From: Marinoscillum sp964351625
GTDB taxonomy: Bacteria > Bacteroidota > Bacteroidia > Cytophagales > Cyclobacteriaceae
NCBI GenBank assembly: GCA_964351625.1
Contig: CAYGOV010000001.1
Location: 510,043-574,042, forward strand
Direction of reading: 5' to 3'
Length of the DNA stretch: 64,000 nt
The position numbers and the translations under genes were made by a program. Shown here piece after piece: positions 1 to 9,633 of this stretch; position 1 is the stretch's first letter; the number at the start of each line of letters is the position of its first letter. The notes under the pieces are model-generated. The model was not told the origin of the DNA. It was given only the letters and a program-made list of their open reading frames with translations, and did not search any database.

Positions 1-264
1 AGAAATTATGGAGACAAGGTCAGAGTAAATGCAATAGCGCCGGGATTTTTTATCGGAAATCAAAATCGTAAACTGCTCATTAATCCAGATGGGAGCTTAA
101 CCGCCAGAAGTGAAAAGGTCATCAATAAAACTCCAATGGGACGCTTCGGGACTATTGATGAGTTAAATGGAGCTGTGAAATTCTTATGCTCTGACGAAGC
201 ATCCTTCATCACAGGTGCAGTCATTCCTATAGATGGAGGTTTCTCAGCATTCAGTGGAGTTTAG
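1..264 (+). CDS. SDR oxidoreductase, C-terminal part (D-mannonate oxidoreductase-like)
   Basis: Only the last 87 codons are inside the window; the gene begins upstream. The fragment is the C-terminal third of a classical short-chain dehydrogenase: VNAIAPGF after the catalytic strand, then PMGRFG, FLCSD, ASFITG and the terminal IDGGFSAFSGV. The inserted segment around NQNRKLLINPDGSLT and the FSAFSGV ending are typical of Bacteroidota SDRs annotated as D-mannonate oxidoreductase (fructuronate reductase), which interconvert fructuronate and mannonate with NAD(P)H in the cytoplasm. The start codon of the following alpha-glucuronidase lies 5 bases after this stop, so the two are probably co-transcribed. 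That fits use of the glucuronic acid released from xylan. The family is clear; the exact substrate is inferred. Confidence 0.8.
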   Translation, partial: RNYGDKVRVNAIAPGFFIGNQNRKLLINPDGSLTARSEKVINKTPMGRFGTIDELNGAVKFLCSDEASFITGAVIPIDGGFSAFSGV

Positions 265-268
265 TACT

Positions 269-3142
269 ATGAAGTTTTACCATAAAATATCCTTTGTATT
301 AGTATTGGTCTTTTGCCACCTGCTGTCATTTGGCCAATCATTTTTAACTTTTGAAAAGGTCAAAGGCGGATTTTGTTTGAGTCGACCAAATCAGAAAATT
401 ACTATTCTCGTCTCAGATTCGGATCACTCTGGGATTTTAAGGGTAGCAGAGTATCTCAAGAAGGATTTAGAAGCTGTTACCCAGAACAAGGTTGAGATTG
501 TGAATGCCGTAACTGATAATATGGAAACGGTCATAATCGTTGGCTCATTGGATCAAAGCCCATTGTTGACTTCATTAATAGAAAAAGGCAAAATCAAACC
601 TGAAAACATTCAGGGCAAATGGGAAAAATTTATCATTCAGCAGGTAAGAGATCCTTTTTCTGGAATCAAAAATGCACTTGTAATTTCGGGAAGCGACAAA
701 CGAGGCACCATCTATGGGATGTTGGAACTGTCTCGTCAGGCAGGCGTGTCTCCTTGGTATTATTGGGCTGATGTTCCAGTTGAAAATCACGAAATAATTT
801 ATGTAAAACCAGGGACTCATACTTTGGGTGAACCGGATGTGAAGTATCGTGGTATTTTTATTAACGATGAAGCACCCGCCTTGAGAAGCTGGGCTTCAGA
901 GACCTTTGGAGGCTTCAATCACCAGTTTTACGAGAAGGTTTTCGAACTCATTTTAAGAAACCGTGGCAATTATCTATGGCCCGCAATGTGGCGTCCAAGT
1001 GCCTTTGCTGACGATGATCCAGAAAATGCGAGACTGGCAAATGAACTGGGAATAGTCATGTCTACTTCTCACCACGAACCAATGATGCGTGCCCATGATG
1101 AATGGAGCCGATATGGAGAAGGCCCGTGGAATTACGAAAGTAATAAAGAACAATTGCAAGAATTCTGGCGAGGAGGAATTGAGCGAATGGGAGATCATGA
1201 AAGTGTGGTCACCGTGGGAATGAGAGGAGATGGAGATGAGGCCATGACGGAAGGCACTGCCGTAGATCTTATGAAGAAAATCATCTCGGATCAACGAAAA
1301 ATCATAAGTGAGGTAACGCAGAAACCCGCTACAGAAACCCCTCAAGTTTGGGCGCTTTATAAAGAAGTTCAAGATTATTATGACAAAGGACTCAGGGTAG
1401 ATGACGATATTTTGGTGTTACTCTGTGATGACAATTGGGGTAACATCAGAATCTTACCAAAACCAGAAGACCTGGATCACGAGGGTGGTTATGGGATTTA
1501 CTATCACTTTGATTTTGTTGGTGGGCCGGTTTCTTATCGGTGGTTGAATGTGACCCAAATCGAACGAGTTTGGGAACAAATGAACCTTGCCTATGAATGG
1601 GGAGTGAAGGATCTTTGGATTGTCAATGTGGGTGATATTAAACCCATGGAATTGCCCATTAGTTTTTTCCTTGATTTCGCTTGGGATACAGACAAGGCGG
1701 CTGATGATTTACCAGATTATTACAACAATTGGGCAGCACAACAATTCGGAAAAGAAAATGCAAAAGAAATAGGCGAGATTATCTCATTAAGCACGAAGTA
1801 TAGCGCTAGACGAACGCCGGAAATGCTCAAGCCAGACACTTACAGTTTGGAAAACTATCGTGAGGCTGATCGGGTATTGGAGGAATACGCCAATCTTCTG
1901 AAAAGAAGTGAAGTTGCTTATTCCCAATTGGCAGAATCATATAAGTCGGCCTATTACCAGTTGGTTCATTTTCCAATAGAGGTGCTGAGTAACCTCAATG
2001 AAATGTATGTGGCGGTAGGAAAAAATCAGCTTTATGCAAATCAAGGAAGAGCTTCCGCCAACTCATTCGCCGACCAAGCGAAGGATAATTTTTTTAGAGA
2101 CGCTGAACTGGCTAATTACTATCATGAATCATTGGCAGATGGAAAATGGAACCACATGATGTCTCAGACTCATCTTGGATATACCAGTTGGAACAACCCA
2201 CCGCGAAATAAGATGCCCGAAGTGACCTATATTCAACCCAATGCTGAGCCGAGATTGGGCTATGTCGTTGAAAATGGGCAATCGAATCGGTGGTCTAGAG
2301 GAGGCCTTTTTAGTCCTTCATTTTCATCCTTCGATCCATTGAATGACCAGCACTACTACTTGGAAGTCTTCAACAGTGGAATCGGTGAAATAGCATACAA
2401 TCTGAACACCCAGGATGACTGGATTAGTTTATCTTCTTCGGGAGCTGTTTTGAAGGAGGATGTCAAAATATGGGTTAGTATAAATTGGGAAAAAGCTCCG
2501 AAAGGAAGTCATAAAGGAGAGCTTGTTTTGAAGAGTTCAAATCAGGAGTTTGTTATCAAGGTTCCTATTGAAAATGAACAAATAGAGGCAGTTGGTTTTG
2601 TGGAAAATGATGGAGTGATTGCAATAGAGGCGAGCAATTTTTCTAAAAAGCAGGATACCAAAGAAATTCATTGGACGGTCATTCCTAATATGGGCAAAAC
2701 AGGGAATGCTATTACGGTAGAACCAGCCAATGCCGCTCGTCAGCAGCCAGGGAAAAAGACTCCTTGGCTAGCTTATGATTTCACGTTACTGGATTCAGCA
2801 GACCTTAACGTCGAAAGCTACCTATCACCTACACTCAATTATCAGAAAAGCGAAGGATTGAAATATGCGATATCCATTGATGACCAAAAACCTTTAATTG
2901 TTAACATGCATCAAGGTGAGACACAACCAGATTGGGAGTATCCAGACTGGTGGAATACATCCGTCACGGACCGGATTAAGAAAGGAAAATCAAATCATGG
3001 CATAATACCTCCAGGAAAGCACACATTGAAAGTTTGGATGGTCGATCCGGGCGTGGTTTTTCAGCGATTTGTATTAGATCTCGGTGGGTTGAAGCCAAGT
3101 TATTTAGGCCCCCCAGAGAGTAAATATTTTAGTCCAAACTGA
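269..3142 (+). CDS. GH115 xylan alpha-1,2-glucuronidase
   Basis: Family GH115 removes (4-O-methyl-)glucuronic acid from internal or terminal xylose of glucuronoxylan. The ATG at 269 is preferred over an in-frame ATG at 233, which lies inside the SDR gene: from 269 the protein opens with a clean signal peptide ending at SFGQS (957 aa, normal for the family). Characteristic GH115 stretches are visible: YRGIFINDEAP, NYLWPAMW, a TSHHEPM motif, VGMRGDGDEAM and LCDDNWGN, followed by the helical region and a C-terminal beta-sandwich (about residues 740-950). There is no lipoprotein cysteine or T9SS tail, so a periplasmic location is likely. It sits 5 bp behind the uronate SDR and is followed by about 1 kb of gene-poor DNA. 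Confidence 0.93.
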   Translation: MKFYHKISFVLVLVFCHLLSFGQSFLTFEKVKGGFCLSRPNQKITILVSDSDHSGILRVAEYLKKDLEAVTQNKVEIVNAVTDNMETVIIVGSLDQSPLLTSLIEKGKIKPENIQGKWEKFIIQQVRDPFSGIKNALVISGSDKRGTIYGMLELSRQAGVSPWYYWADVPVENHEIIYVKPGTHTLGEPDVKYRGIFINDEAPALRSWASETFGGFNHQFYEKVFELILRNRGNYLWPAMWRPSAFADDDPENARLANELGIVMSTSHHEPMMRAHDEWSRYGEGPWNYESNKEQLQEFWRGGIERMGDHESVVTVGMRGDGDEAMTEGTAVDLMKKIISDQRKIISEVTQKPATETPQVWALYKEVQDYYDKGLRVDDDILVLLCDDNWGNIRILPKPEDLDHEGGYGIYYHFDFVGGPVSYRWLNVTQIERVWEQMNLAYEWGVKDLWIVNVGDIKPMELPISFFLDFAWDTDKAADDLPDYYNNWAAQQFGKENAKEIGEIISLSTKYSARRTPEMLKPDTYSLENYREADRVLEEYANLLKRSEVAYSQLAESYKSAYYQLVHFPIEVLSNLNEMYVAVGKNQLYANQGRASANSFADQAKDNFFRDAELANYYHESLADGKWNHMMSQTHLGYTSWNNPPRNKMPEVTYIQPNAEPRLGYVVENGQSNRWSRGGLFSPSFSSFDPLNDQHYYLEVFNSGIGEIAYNLNTQDDWISLSSSGAVLKEDVKIWVSINWEKAPKGSHKGELVLKSSNQEFVIKVPIENEQIEAVGFVENDGVIAIEASNFSKKQDTKEIHWTVIPNMGKTGNAITVEPANAARQQPGKKTPWLAYDFTLLDSADLNVESYLSPTLNYQKSEGLKYAISIDDQKPLIVNMHQGETQPDWEYPDWWNTSVTDRIKKGKSNHGIIPPGKHTLKVWMVDPGVVFQRFVLDLGGLKPSYLGPPESKYFSPN

Positions 3143-3320
3143 AACAATTCGACGAATTGAAGCGCGTTTCCTATTCATTTGATTATTTGCATTATAAAGA
3201 ACAAAGACAGGAGATAGGCCCCAATTTGTTTTTCTCAATGAAAACGAACAGCGTGGTTCATCCGCGTAATTGGCATAACAAATGCATAATAATACTGATG
3301 CAGTGTCCGACAGATAGACT

Positions 3321-3590
3321 GGATCAATTGATGCCTTGGAAGCAGTAAAAGAAGAGATTGATAATGATGGCACTTATTGAACAAATAGGGTAGCGTGTAT
3401 CGATTAGGTAGATCAGGTAGTAAAGCTTGTTTTCGAATATGCCAATCAATATGCACTCGATGCAGCACTCTATTATAGTGATGATCATGCAAGGAGACCC
3501 GAAAATTGAGATGGTATTGCATTTCTGGTGAGCAAACAACAAAATAAAAATAATCGAATTGAAGAGTTCGGATTCAGGGGCATTGTAAAT
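3321..3590 (+). pseudogene. Decayed coding remnant, family not recognised
   Basis: A single reading frame (first base 3321) gives protein-like segments separated by stop codons: GSIDALEAVKEEIDNDGTY, stop, a short piece, stop, then KLVFEYANQYALDAALYY followed by SDDHARRPEN, stop, then DGIAFLVSKQQN and RIEEFGFRGIVN. The amino-acid content and the persistence of one frame across four stops suggest an inactivated gene rather than random DNA. I cannot assign a family. The neighbouring PUL also carries a decayed DUF1593 gene, so gene loss inside this locus has precedent. Confidence 0.3.
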
Positions 3591-3964
3591 TGAACTTTCC
3601 GAAGAATAAATACACCGAAGCTAGAGAACCCACCTTCGCCATTCTTGGCGTGAAAGTCAGGATTACAGAATAGAATTTGCTAGTACTTACAAGAGAGGAT
3701 TAAATAGTTTTTAGGATCATTTTATTCAATGTTTTAGACCTCTCCAGTCCCAGTATTCAATCGGCTAGAAGCAAATTCTATTAGATTAAGTTTAAAATCC
3801 AGTTTCTTTTAATATGTTCATTGAATGAGATAATTATTGGATATGTTTCAAATTGAGCTTTTGAAAGGTTACTTATTTTGATATTTTCATATTATCCCCC
3901 TTAAATGTTACCTAGTTATATGCTTCTGTAACATATTGGAATAACCGATAGCCTCTTTCCTCGA

Positions 3965-3972
3965 TACATTTG
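3965..3972 (+). promoter_or_regulatory. Candidate -7 promoter box upstream of the sigma factor
   Basis: TACATTTG matches the Bacteroidota -7 consensus TAnnTTTG. I find no well-spaced -33 TTTG, and the box lies about 160 bp before the sigma-factor ATG, so this is only a candidate. Confidence 0.25.
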
Positions 3973-4132
3973 TTTTAATCCAAGGAACAGTTCGGATGCT
4001 GACTCAGAATTGCTTGAGCCTATATGAACTACTGACATAATAATTACTGAAAAAGTAATGCTAGTAGAATTATCACTTTATATAGATCGAGTTTTTTCTG
4101 AGAATCAAAAAGTTTAACAAAAGGAAACGAAG

Positions 4133-4762
4133 ATGAATGCTCTAAACAATTTCATTACATACCCCAAAGATTCATTAGGTGAATGGACTGTTCATCAGCA
4201 AAATACAGATGGAACGATTTGGTCAGCATTTAAAGCTGGTGATAAGACTGCATTCGAAACTATGTTTAGAAAGCACTATCAATTTTTAATTAATTATGGG
4301 TTGAAGTTTGCTCATAATGAAGATGATGTAAAAGATCATATACAGATATTGTTCAGTAGACTTTGGGAGTCCAGAGAACGGTTAGGGTCAACAGACTCCA
4401 TAAAAAGTTATCTTTTAGCTTCTTTGAGACGAATGATTTTGAGAGGGTCCAAATCAAAGTATCAGTTTACAACAATTAGTGATCATGTAGGAAGTCCAAA
4501 TTTGCATGTTTCCAATAATTATCTTGCAAAAACTCAAGAATCAGAAAGAAACACTTGCTTAACGATGTTTATTGAACGGCTTCCTAGAAGACAGAAGGAG
4601 GCGATTTATCTAAAGTTTTATGGAGAAAACCAGTTTCATGAAGTGGCCGAAATCATGGGAATAAGTACTCGAGTAGTTTACAAATTAATCTACAAGGCAG
4701 TAAAAAATTTATCGAAAGAAATCGGTGAAAGAAGAGGATGTCTAGAAATTTTAATGGATTGA
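4133..4762 (+). CDS. ECF-type RNA polymerase sigma factor (FecI-like)
   Basis: A 209-aa sigma-70-family protein of the extracytoplasmic-function class. Region 2 spans about residues 33-100 (AFKAGDKTAFETMFRKHY, then DVKDHIQILFSRLWESR). Region 4 spans about residues 140-195 (ERLPRRQKEAIYLKFYG, then a helix-turn-helix EVAEIMGISTRVVYKLIYKA). No region 3 is present, as expected for ECF factors. A purine-rich AAGGAAACGAAG precedes the ATG. It is followed by a FecR-type anti-sigma factor and an STN-bearing SusC, the standard Bacteroidota trans-envelope signalling set. It probably directs transcription of the xylan operon when substrate occupies that SusC. Confidence 0.9.
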   Translation: MNALNNFITYPKDSLGEWTVHQQNTDGTIWSAFKAGDKTAFETMFRKHYQFLINYGLKFAHNEDDVKDHIQILFSRLWESRERLGSTDSIKSYLLASLRRMILRGSKSKYQFTTISDHVGSPNLHVSNNYLAKTQESERNTCLTMFIERLPRRQKEAIYLKFYGENQFHEVAEIMGISTRVVYKLIYKAVKNLSKEIGERRGCLEILMD

Positions 4763-4821
4763 TCATTGTCCTGCGCAATTTGTCCATGTCATATCTTACA
4801 AATTTTCTTCTTCATATTATG

Positions 4822-4851
4822 CAGGAAGCCAAAGTGGTTTCCTGTGTTTTT
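4822..4851 (+). terminator. Hairpin with T-run between sigma factor and FecR
   Basis: CAGGAAGCC and GGTTTCCTG can pair (9 bp with one G-T wobble) around a 5-nt loop AAAGT, followed by TGTTTTTGG. It lies 60 bp past the sigma-factor stop and looks like an intrinsic terminator or attenuator, which would separate expression of the sigma factor from that of its anti-sigma factor. Confidence 0.5.
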
Positions 4852-4996
4852 GGACCTTTTTAAAGGGATATAAGTGAGTGTTAGTTAGGTTCTTTTATAG
4901 TTATTGTAATATTTTCAAAAGAGAGGGGTCAATTTTTATATTAATTGACTTTTTATCAACGAGATGAGAAATTTAATTGTTAACCCAAGTTTTTAA

Positions 4997-6058
4997 GTGA
5001 AAGTCAGAGTTGAAAATATAAAGTTTGAGAATTACAGCGCTGAAGATTTTGCACTGGAAGAATCTTTTATTTCTTGGGTGAAAATATCAAACAAGTCTGG
5101 TGAGAATTTCTGGGATATGTGGATTGCTGAAAACCCTCAAAAGAAGGGTGAAGTAGAAAAAGCTCGATTTATAATCTCAGGACTTAATGAAACCTCAAGA
5201 GTAATACCTGAATCAGAATTAGATTTAGCTTGGAACTCTCTATGGCAAAAGCAATCATTATTGAATAAGGAATCTAAATTAAAAAGGTTTCAACCAAATA
5301 GCCAGCAGTTTTTCCGTGTTGTTGCAATAATAGTAGTAACCCTTGCCGCTGTGTTGCTTGTGAATAATTTGTATTTCACTAGCGATGAAATGGCAATCAA
5401 GTGGACGGAGAAATCCACGACAAGTGGTCAAAAGTTGTTGGTCTATTTACCGGATGGATCAAAAGTTAAATTGAATTCTGAGTCTTCTATCCGTTATGAT
5501 TCAGATTTTAATGGTTCTGAAAGAAACATAATTTTGGAGGGAGAGGCGTTTTTTGATGTGGTCCATATTTCTAACAAGCCATTTACTGTATCATCTAGCA
5601 ACCTTACTACCACTGTTTATGGTACAACCTTTAATATAAAGTCATATCCAAGTGAACCCCTCGAGGTTTCATTAGAGTCGGGTAGTATAAAAGTAAGCCG
5701 CACATCCAAGTCAGAAATTTTCGAGGAATATCTGAATCCAGGAGAAAGAATGATAATTCCTCAATCCACTATAGGGGTGAATGGGGAAGTCAACTTATTT
5801 GATCCAAAGTCAGCGTTTGGCTGGAAGGACGGCTATTTGAATTTTGATAAGACACCTTTTGATAAAGTCGTGCAAGATCTTGAAAGATGGTATGGAGTGG
5901 AAATTTTGGTCGAGTCTGAAGAGAACAATCTAACTGGATGGAAATTCCAAGGAAGTTTTCACAACAAGTCACTTGCTTATATCCTTGAGACATTGGCTTA
6001 TCCAAACCTTTTTGATTTTAATATTAGCGGCAATAAAGTAATAATCACCTATAACTAA
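4997..6058 (+). CDS. FecR family anti-sigma factor
   Basis: A 353-aa inner-membrane regulator. The only usable start is the GTG at 4997, because an in-frame TAA lies directly before it and no ATG is near. A cytoplasmic segment of about 100 residues (sigma binding) is followed by one membrane helix (about 105-125, VVAIIVVTLAAVLLVNN). Then comes the periplasmic FecR domain (about 135-245, with LPDGSKVKLNSES, LEGEAFFDV and TTVYGTTFNI) and a C-terminal STN-like DUF4974 domain (about 275-350). In this family the periplasmic part contacts the STN domain of the cognate SusC and releases or activates the sigma factor. The next gene, 116 bp downstream, encodes such a SusC. Confidence 0.92.
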   Translation: MKVRVENIKFENYSAEDFALEESFISWVKISNKSGENFWDMWIAENPQKKGEVEKARFIISGLNETSRVIPESELDLAWNSLWQKQSLLNKESKLKRFQPNSQQFFRVVAIIVVTLAAVLLVNNLYFTSDEMAIKWTEKSTTSGQKLLVYLPDGSKVKLNSESSIRYDSDFNGSERNIILEGEAFFDVVHISNKPFTVSSSNLTTTVYGTTFNIKSYPSEPLEVSLESGSIKVSRTSKSEIFEEYLNPGERMIIPQSTIGVNGEVNLFDPKSAFGWKDGYLNFDKTPFDKVVQDLERWYGVEILVESEENNLTGWKFQGSFHNKSLAYILETLAYPNLFDFNISGNKVIITYN

Positions 6059-6173
6059 ACAGAAAACCTATGAAAATTAATCTTCACAACTTAGAAAATT
6101 TATTGTTCGATTTATTTGAACTGAAAACTATATAACATTAAGTAAAGAAATGTCTAATTTAACCTAAACTGGT

Positions 6174-9100
6174 ATGAGTAAAAAATTACAAAAATCACCT
6201 CAAATACTGAGGTTGTTCTTACTAGGCATGTCTATGCAATTATGCTGTCTGTCTGGACTAAGAGCAAGTGGTGATGAGAGCTTCAAGAGTATAGAGGATA
6301 TATACCTGAGCTTAGCAGTTTCCAGTATTGAGCTCGAAGAAGTTCTTAGTGAGGTCAGTATGAAAACAGGCTTTAATTTTCACTACAAAGACGTGGATTC
6401 ACCTGGTGAATTGTCTATTAATTTGAGTGAAGTTTCATTGGCAAATTGTCTCAGACATATTTCCAAAGAGACTGGTCTTAGCTTTAAGCGGGTGAATGAA
6501 ACGATTCATGTTGACAAAGTCACCAATACGCAATTCGATGTAAAGGAAATTTCCGAATCGAAGCAAGAATTGACAATCAGGGGGACTGTCAAATCATCAG
6601 ATGGAACTGGACTTCCGGGGGTTACAGTACTGATTAAAAACTCTTCAAAAGGAACGGTTACTGATATAGATGGGAATTATTTAATAACAATTCCATCTAC
6701 AGAAACTGTATTGGTATACAGTTTCGTTGGATTTTTACAACAAGAGGTTCTTGTGGGTACTCAGACAGTTGTCGATGTGGTGCTTAAAGACGATGTAACG
6801 TCTCTAGATGAAGTTGTTATTGTAGGATATGGAGAGCAGAAAAAAGAATCCGTAATAGGTGCTGTCACTCAAACGTCAAGCAGAGTCTTACAGAGGACTG
6901 CTGGTATTCCTAACGTAGCAACTGCACTGACAGGAAATTTACCAGGGTTAATAACTGAAGCAAGTACAGGTATGCCAGGAGATGAAAATCCTAGAATTGT
7001 TATACGTGGTAATAATAGCTGGAATCAAAGTAGTCCTTTGGTTTTGGTGGACGGAGTTGAACGGCCTGATTTCTTTAATTCTATGGATGTGGGTTCGGTA
7101 GAATCCATTTCGGTCTTAAAGGATGCTTCGGCAACAGCAGTTTTTGGATCTAGGGGAGCAAATGGTGTAATTTTGGTCACAACCAAAAGAGGAAAGGAAG
7201 GTAAAGCTGAGATTACAGCAAATTTCAATACCTCACTTAAAGCGGTATCACAGCTTCCAGGAACGAGACCTGCAAAGGAAGCACTTGAACTTCGGAATAG
7301 AGCCATAGAACATGAATTGGCAACTAATCCAGCTAGCTGGGCAGATATTGTTCCAACAGGTATTATTGACAAGTATGCCAATCCTGCTAATCTTGAAGAA
7401 AGAGAACGCTATCCAGATGTTGACTGGCAAGATTACCTCTTTAAGAATTATGCTATGGCTTATAATGCCAACGTGAATGTAAGGGGAGGAACGGATGTGA
7501 CTAAGTACTTTGCGAATCTTGATTATCAAAGTGAAGACGATTTATTTAAGAATATCCCAAATGGTAGAGGTTATGATGCTGGATATACTTTTAAGAGGTT
7601 AAATTTTAGAAGTAATCTTGATTTTCAGCTTACACCTTCCACTAAGCTAATGACTAACTTGGGTGGATCTTATTCTGTCAGACAAAGACCATATATAGGC
7701 GTAAATGAATACAACTTTTGGATAGGTGCTTATGGTAATGCACCTACTGCAATGATCCCTCGTTATTCCGATGGTACCTGGGGATATCACAACCCTAATG
7801 GGCAAGCAGCAATCAATTCTGCAACAAGTCTTGCAGTTGCTGGTATAAGATACAATACTGAAGCACAAATTTCCACTAATTTCGTCTTAGACCAAAAGTT
7901 GGATTTCTTGTTGAAGGGCTTAAATGCGAAAATTACAGTGGCTCTTGACAATACCTTTAGAGAGGAAAACAGAGGTGTCAATGATCAATTTAATGGGTTC
8001 CAAGAGAAATGGATCAACCCTGAGACAGGACAGACCATCTATGAACAAAATTTCGATGGAACTACACGCTTTGACTTTGCAGATGCCAATAATTCTTGGA
8101 GAACACAGGGAGGAACGCTAAATTTTGATCAAAGAAGAAATTTCTATCAGTTTCAGTTGAACTATACCAACACTTTTGCTGAAAAGCACAATGTCGGTTT
8201 AATGGGATTGGTTAATCGAATGGAATTTGCCGAAAACAATGTGATCCCAAAATATAGAGAAGATTGGGTATTTAGGACAACTTACAGTTTTGATGGTAAA
8301 TACCTTTTAGAGTATAATGGTGCGTACAATGGTTCTGAGCAATTCGGACCTGGGTATAAATTCAATTATTTCTCCTCTGGAGGAATAGGATGGTTGCTTT
8401 CTGAAGAAGCTTTCATGAAGTCCATCTCCTTTTTGGATTATTTTAAAATTAGAGCATCGTATGGAGAGACTGGAGATGACGGTTATGGTGGTCCAGGACA
8501 ACAATGGACGAATAGGTTTTTATTCCAGGATCGATGGTCATACGGAAACCAATCTAAGCTCGGTGTAACAGGCTGGCAGAGTTCACAAAGTCCATATACT
8601 TGGTATAGACAAACGGGTCTCGGTAATCCTTCGATTAGATGGGAGACAGTCTATAAAACCAATTTAGCGGCAGAGTTCGAAATATTTAATGGACTCGTAA
8701 ATGGTTCAGTGGATGTGTTTCGTGACCGTAGGGTAGATATATATTTAGGTGGTGATGGAAGAGCTGTGCCGGATTACTTCGGTGTTGATGCCCCTCCTGC
8801 TAACCTTGGAGAAGTTACTACCGAAGGTTATGAGATATCTTTGGGGATTAATCACACATTCGCCAATGGGCTTAGATTCTGGACTGATTTAGCAGTTACA
8901 AGTGCCGTAGATAAAGTTCTTTTTAGAGATGATCAGCAATTGTTAGCCGATTATCAAAAGGATAAAGGTTATCAACTAGGTCAGGCAAGAGCTTACGTTG
9001 GAAGTGGGTTTTATAGTAATTGGGATGATGTTTACGCAAGTACTGCTACCAATACCAATGATCCAGCAAAACTACCAGGGGGCTATCACATTGTAGATTT

Positions 9101-9629
9101 TAATGCTGACGGGATAATTGATAATCTTGATGTTATTCCTAGTGCCTTTTCAGGAACACCTCAAAATACTTACAATACTAATATTGGATTCGAGTGGAAA
9201 GGGTTGAGTGCTTTTGTCCAATTTTATGGTGTAAACAATGTGACCAGAGTGGTCGGCTTCAATAGCTTAGGTGGACAACAAAACAGAGCATATGAAGAAG
9301 GGACTTATTGGTCACCAGATAATACCAATGCAGATGCACCAGTGCCTAGATGGCTTAGCCTTGTACATGGATCATATAATGCCAATAGATTTCATTATGA
9401 TGGGTCTTATTTGAGGTTGAAAAATGCAGAGATAGCATATCGCTTTGATTCTGGTTTCATTAATAAAATTGGGTTATCTAGTTTGAGGGTTTACTTGAAT
9501 GGTAACAACCTTTTGCTTTGGACCAAAATGCCCGATGATCGTGAGTCCAACTTTGCTACTAACCTAGCCAGTCAGGGAGCCTACCCTACAGTAAGGAGAT
9601 TTAATTTAGGTATGAATTTAACATTTTAA
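6174..9629 (+). CDS. xusA: SusC/RagA TonB-linked outer-membrane transporter with STN domain
   Basis: An 1151-aa oligosaccharide importer of the outer membrane. Domains in order: signal region (1-32), STN domain (about 45-113), carboxypeptidase-like regulatory domain (about 133-205), TonB-box-like LDEVVIVGYG (211-220), plug (about 225-345, with LVDGVERPDF and KDASATAVFGSRGANGVILVTTKRG), then the 22-strand-type barrel ending NLGMNLTF. The STN domain marks it as the receptor that signals to the FecR encoded just upstream. It starts the six-gene order SusC-SusD-SusC-SusD-SGBP-GH10 that matches the Xus xylan core known from rumen and gut Bacteroidetes. The symbol is given by that synteny, not by sequence search. 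The partner SusD begins 4 bp downstream. Confidence 0.93.
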   Translation: MSKKLQKSPQILRLFLLGMSMQLCCLSGLRASGDESFKSIEDIYLSLAVSSIELEEVLSEVSMKTGFNFHYKDVDSPGELSINLSEVSLANCLRHISKETGLSFKRVNETIHVDKVTNTQFDVKEISESKQELTIRGTVKSSDGTGLPGVTVLIKNSSKGTVTDIDGNYLITIPSTETVLVYSFVGFLQQEVLVGTQTVVDVVLKDDVTSLDEVVIVGYGEQKKESVIGAVTQTSSRVLQRTAGIPNVATALTGNLPGLITEASTGMPGDENPRIVIRGNNSWNQSSPLVLVDGVERPDFFNSMDVGSVESISVLKDASATAVFGSRGANGVILVTTKRGKEGKAEITANFNTSLKAVSQLPGTRPAKEALELRNRAIEHELATNPASWADIVPTGIIDKYANPANLEERERYPDVDWQDYLFKNYAMAYNANVNVRGGTDVTKYFANLDYQSEDDLFKNIPNGRGYDAGYTFKRLNFRSNLDFQLTPSTKLMTNLGGSYSVRQRPYIGVNEYNFWIGAYGNAPTAMIPRYSDGTWGYHNPNGQAAINSATSLAVAGIRYNTEAQISTNFVLDQKLDFLLKGLNAKITVALDNTFREENRGVNDQFNGFQEKWINPETGQTIYEQNFDGTTRFDFADANNSWRTQGGTLNFDQRRNFYQFQLNYTNTFAEKHNVGLMGLVNRMEFAENNVIPKYREDWVFRTTYSFDGKYLLEYNGAYNGSEQFGPGYKFNYFSSGGIGWLLSEEAFMKSISFLDYFKIRASYGETGDDGYGGPGQQWTNRFLFQDRWSYGNQSKLGVTGWQSSQSPYTWYRQTGLGNPSIRWETVYKTNLAAEFEIFNGLVNGSVDVFRDRRVDIYLGGDGRAVPDYFGVDAPPANLGEVTTEGYEISLGINHTFANGLRFWTDLAVTSAVDKVLFRDDQQLLADYQKDKGYQLGQARAYVGSGFYSNWDDVYASTATNTNDPAKLPGGYHIVDFNADGIIDNLDVIPSAFSGTPQNTYNTNIGFEWKGLSAFVQFYGVNNVTRVVGFNSLGGQQNRAYEEGTYWSPDNTNADAPVPRWLSLVHGSYNANRFHYDGSYLRLKNAEIAYRFDSGFINKIGLSSLRVYLNGNNLLLWTKMPDDRESNFATNLASQGAYPTVRRFNLGMNLTF

Positions 9630-9633
9630 TCAT

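Larger units (their letters stand above)
3143..4132. other. Gene-poor spacer between GH115 and the sigma factor
   Basis: This 990-bp stretch holds no intact gene that I can support. The first part (about 3320-3600) contains coding-like debris described separately. The remainder is AT-rich, with stops in all frames. The last 150 bp probably hold the promoter of the sigma factor; a TAnnTTTG match is listed separately. I see no RNA gene, terminator hairpin or riboswitch-like fold. Confidence 0.6.

Noticed and set aside
974..1372. Long minus-strand open frame inside the GH115 gene, and similar ones at 42953-43591 and 55253-55987.
   Set aside because: These are antisense shadows of well-supported enzyme genes. 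Their translations are His/Ile/Ser-rich without domains, as expected from the codon use of the true strand.
6070..6135. 21-codon ORF in the leader of the STN-SusC gene (starts MKINLHN, stop before 6136).
   Set aside because: It could be a leader peptide, but it has no clear ribosome site, no attenuator hairpin and no codon bias to support it; random ORFs of this size are common.
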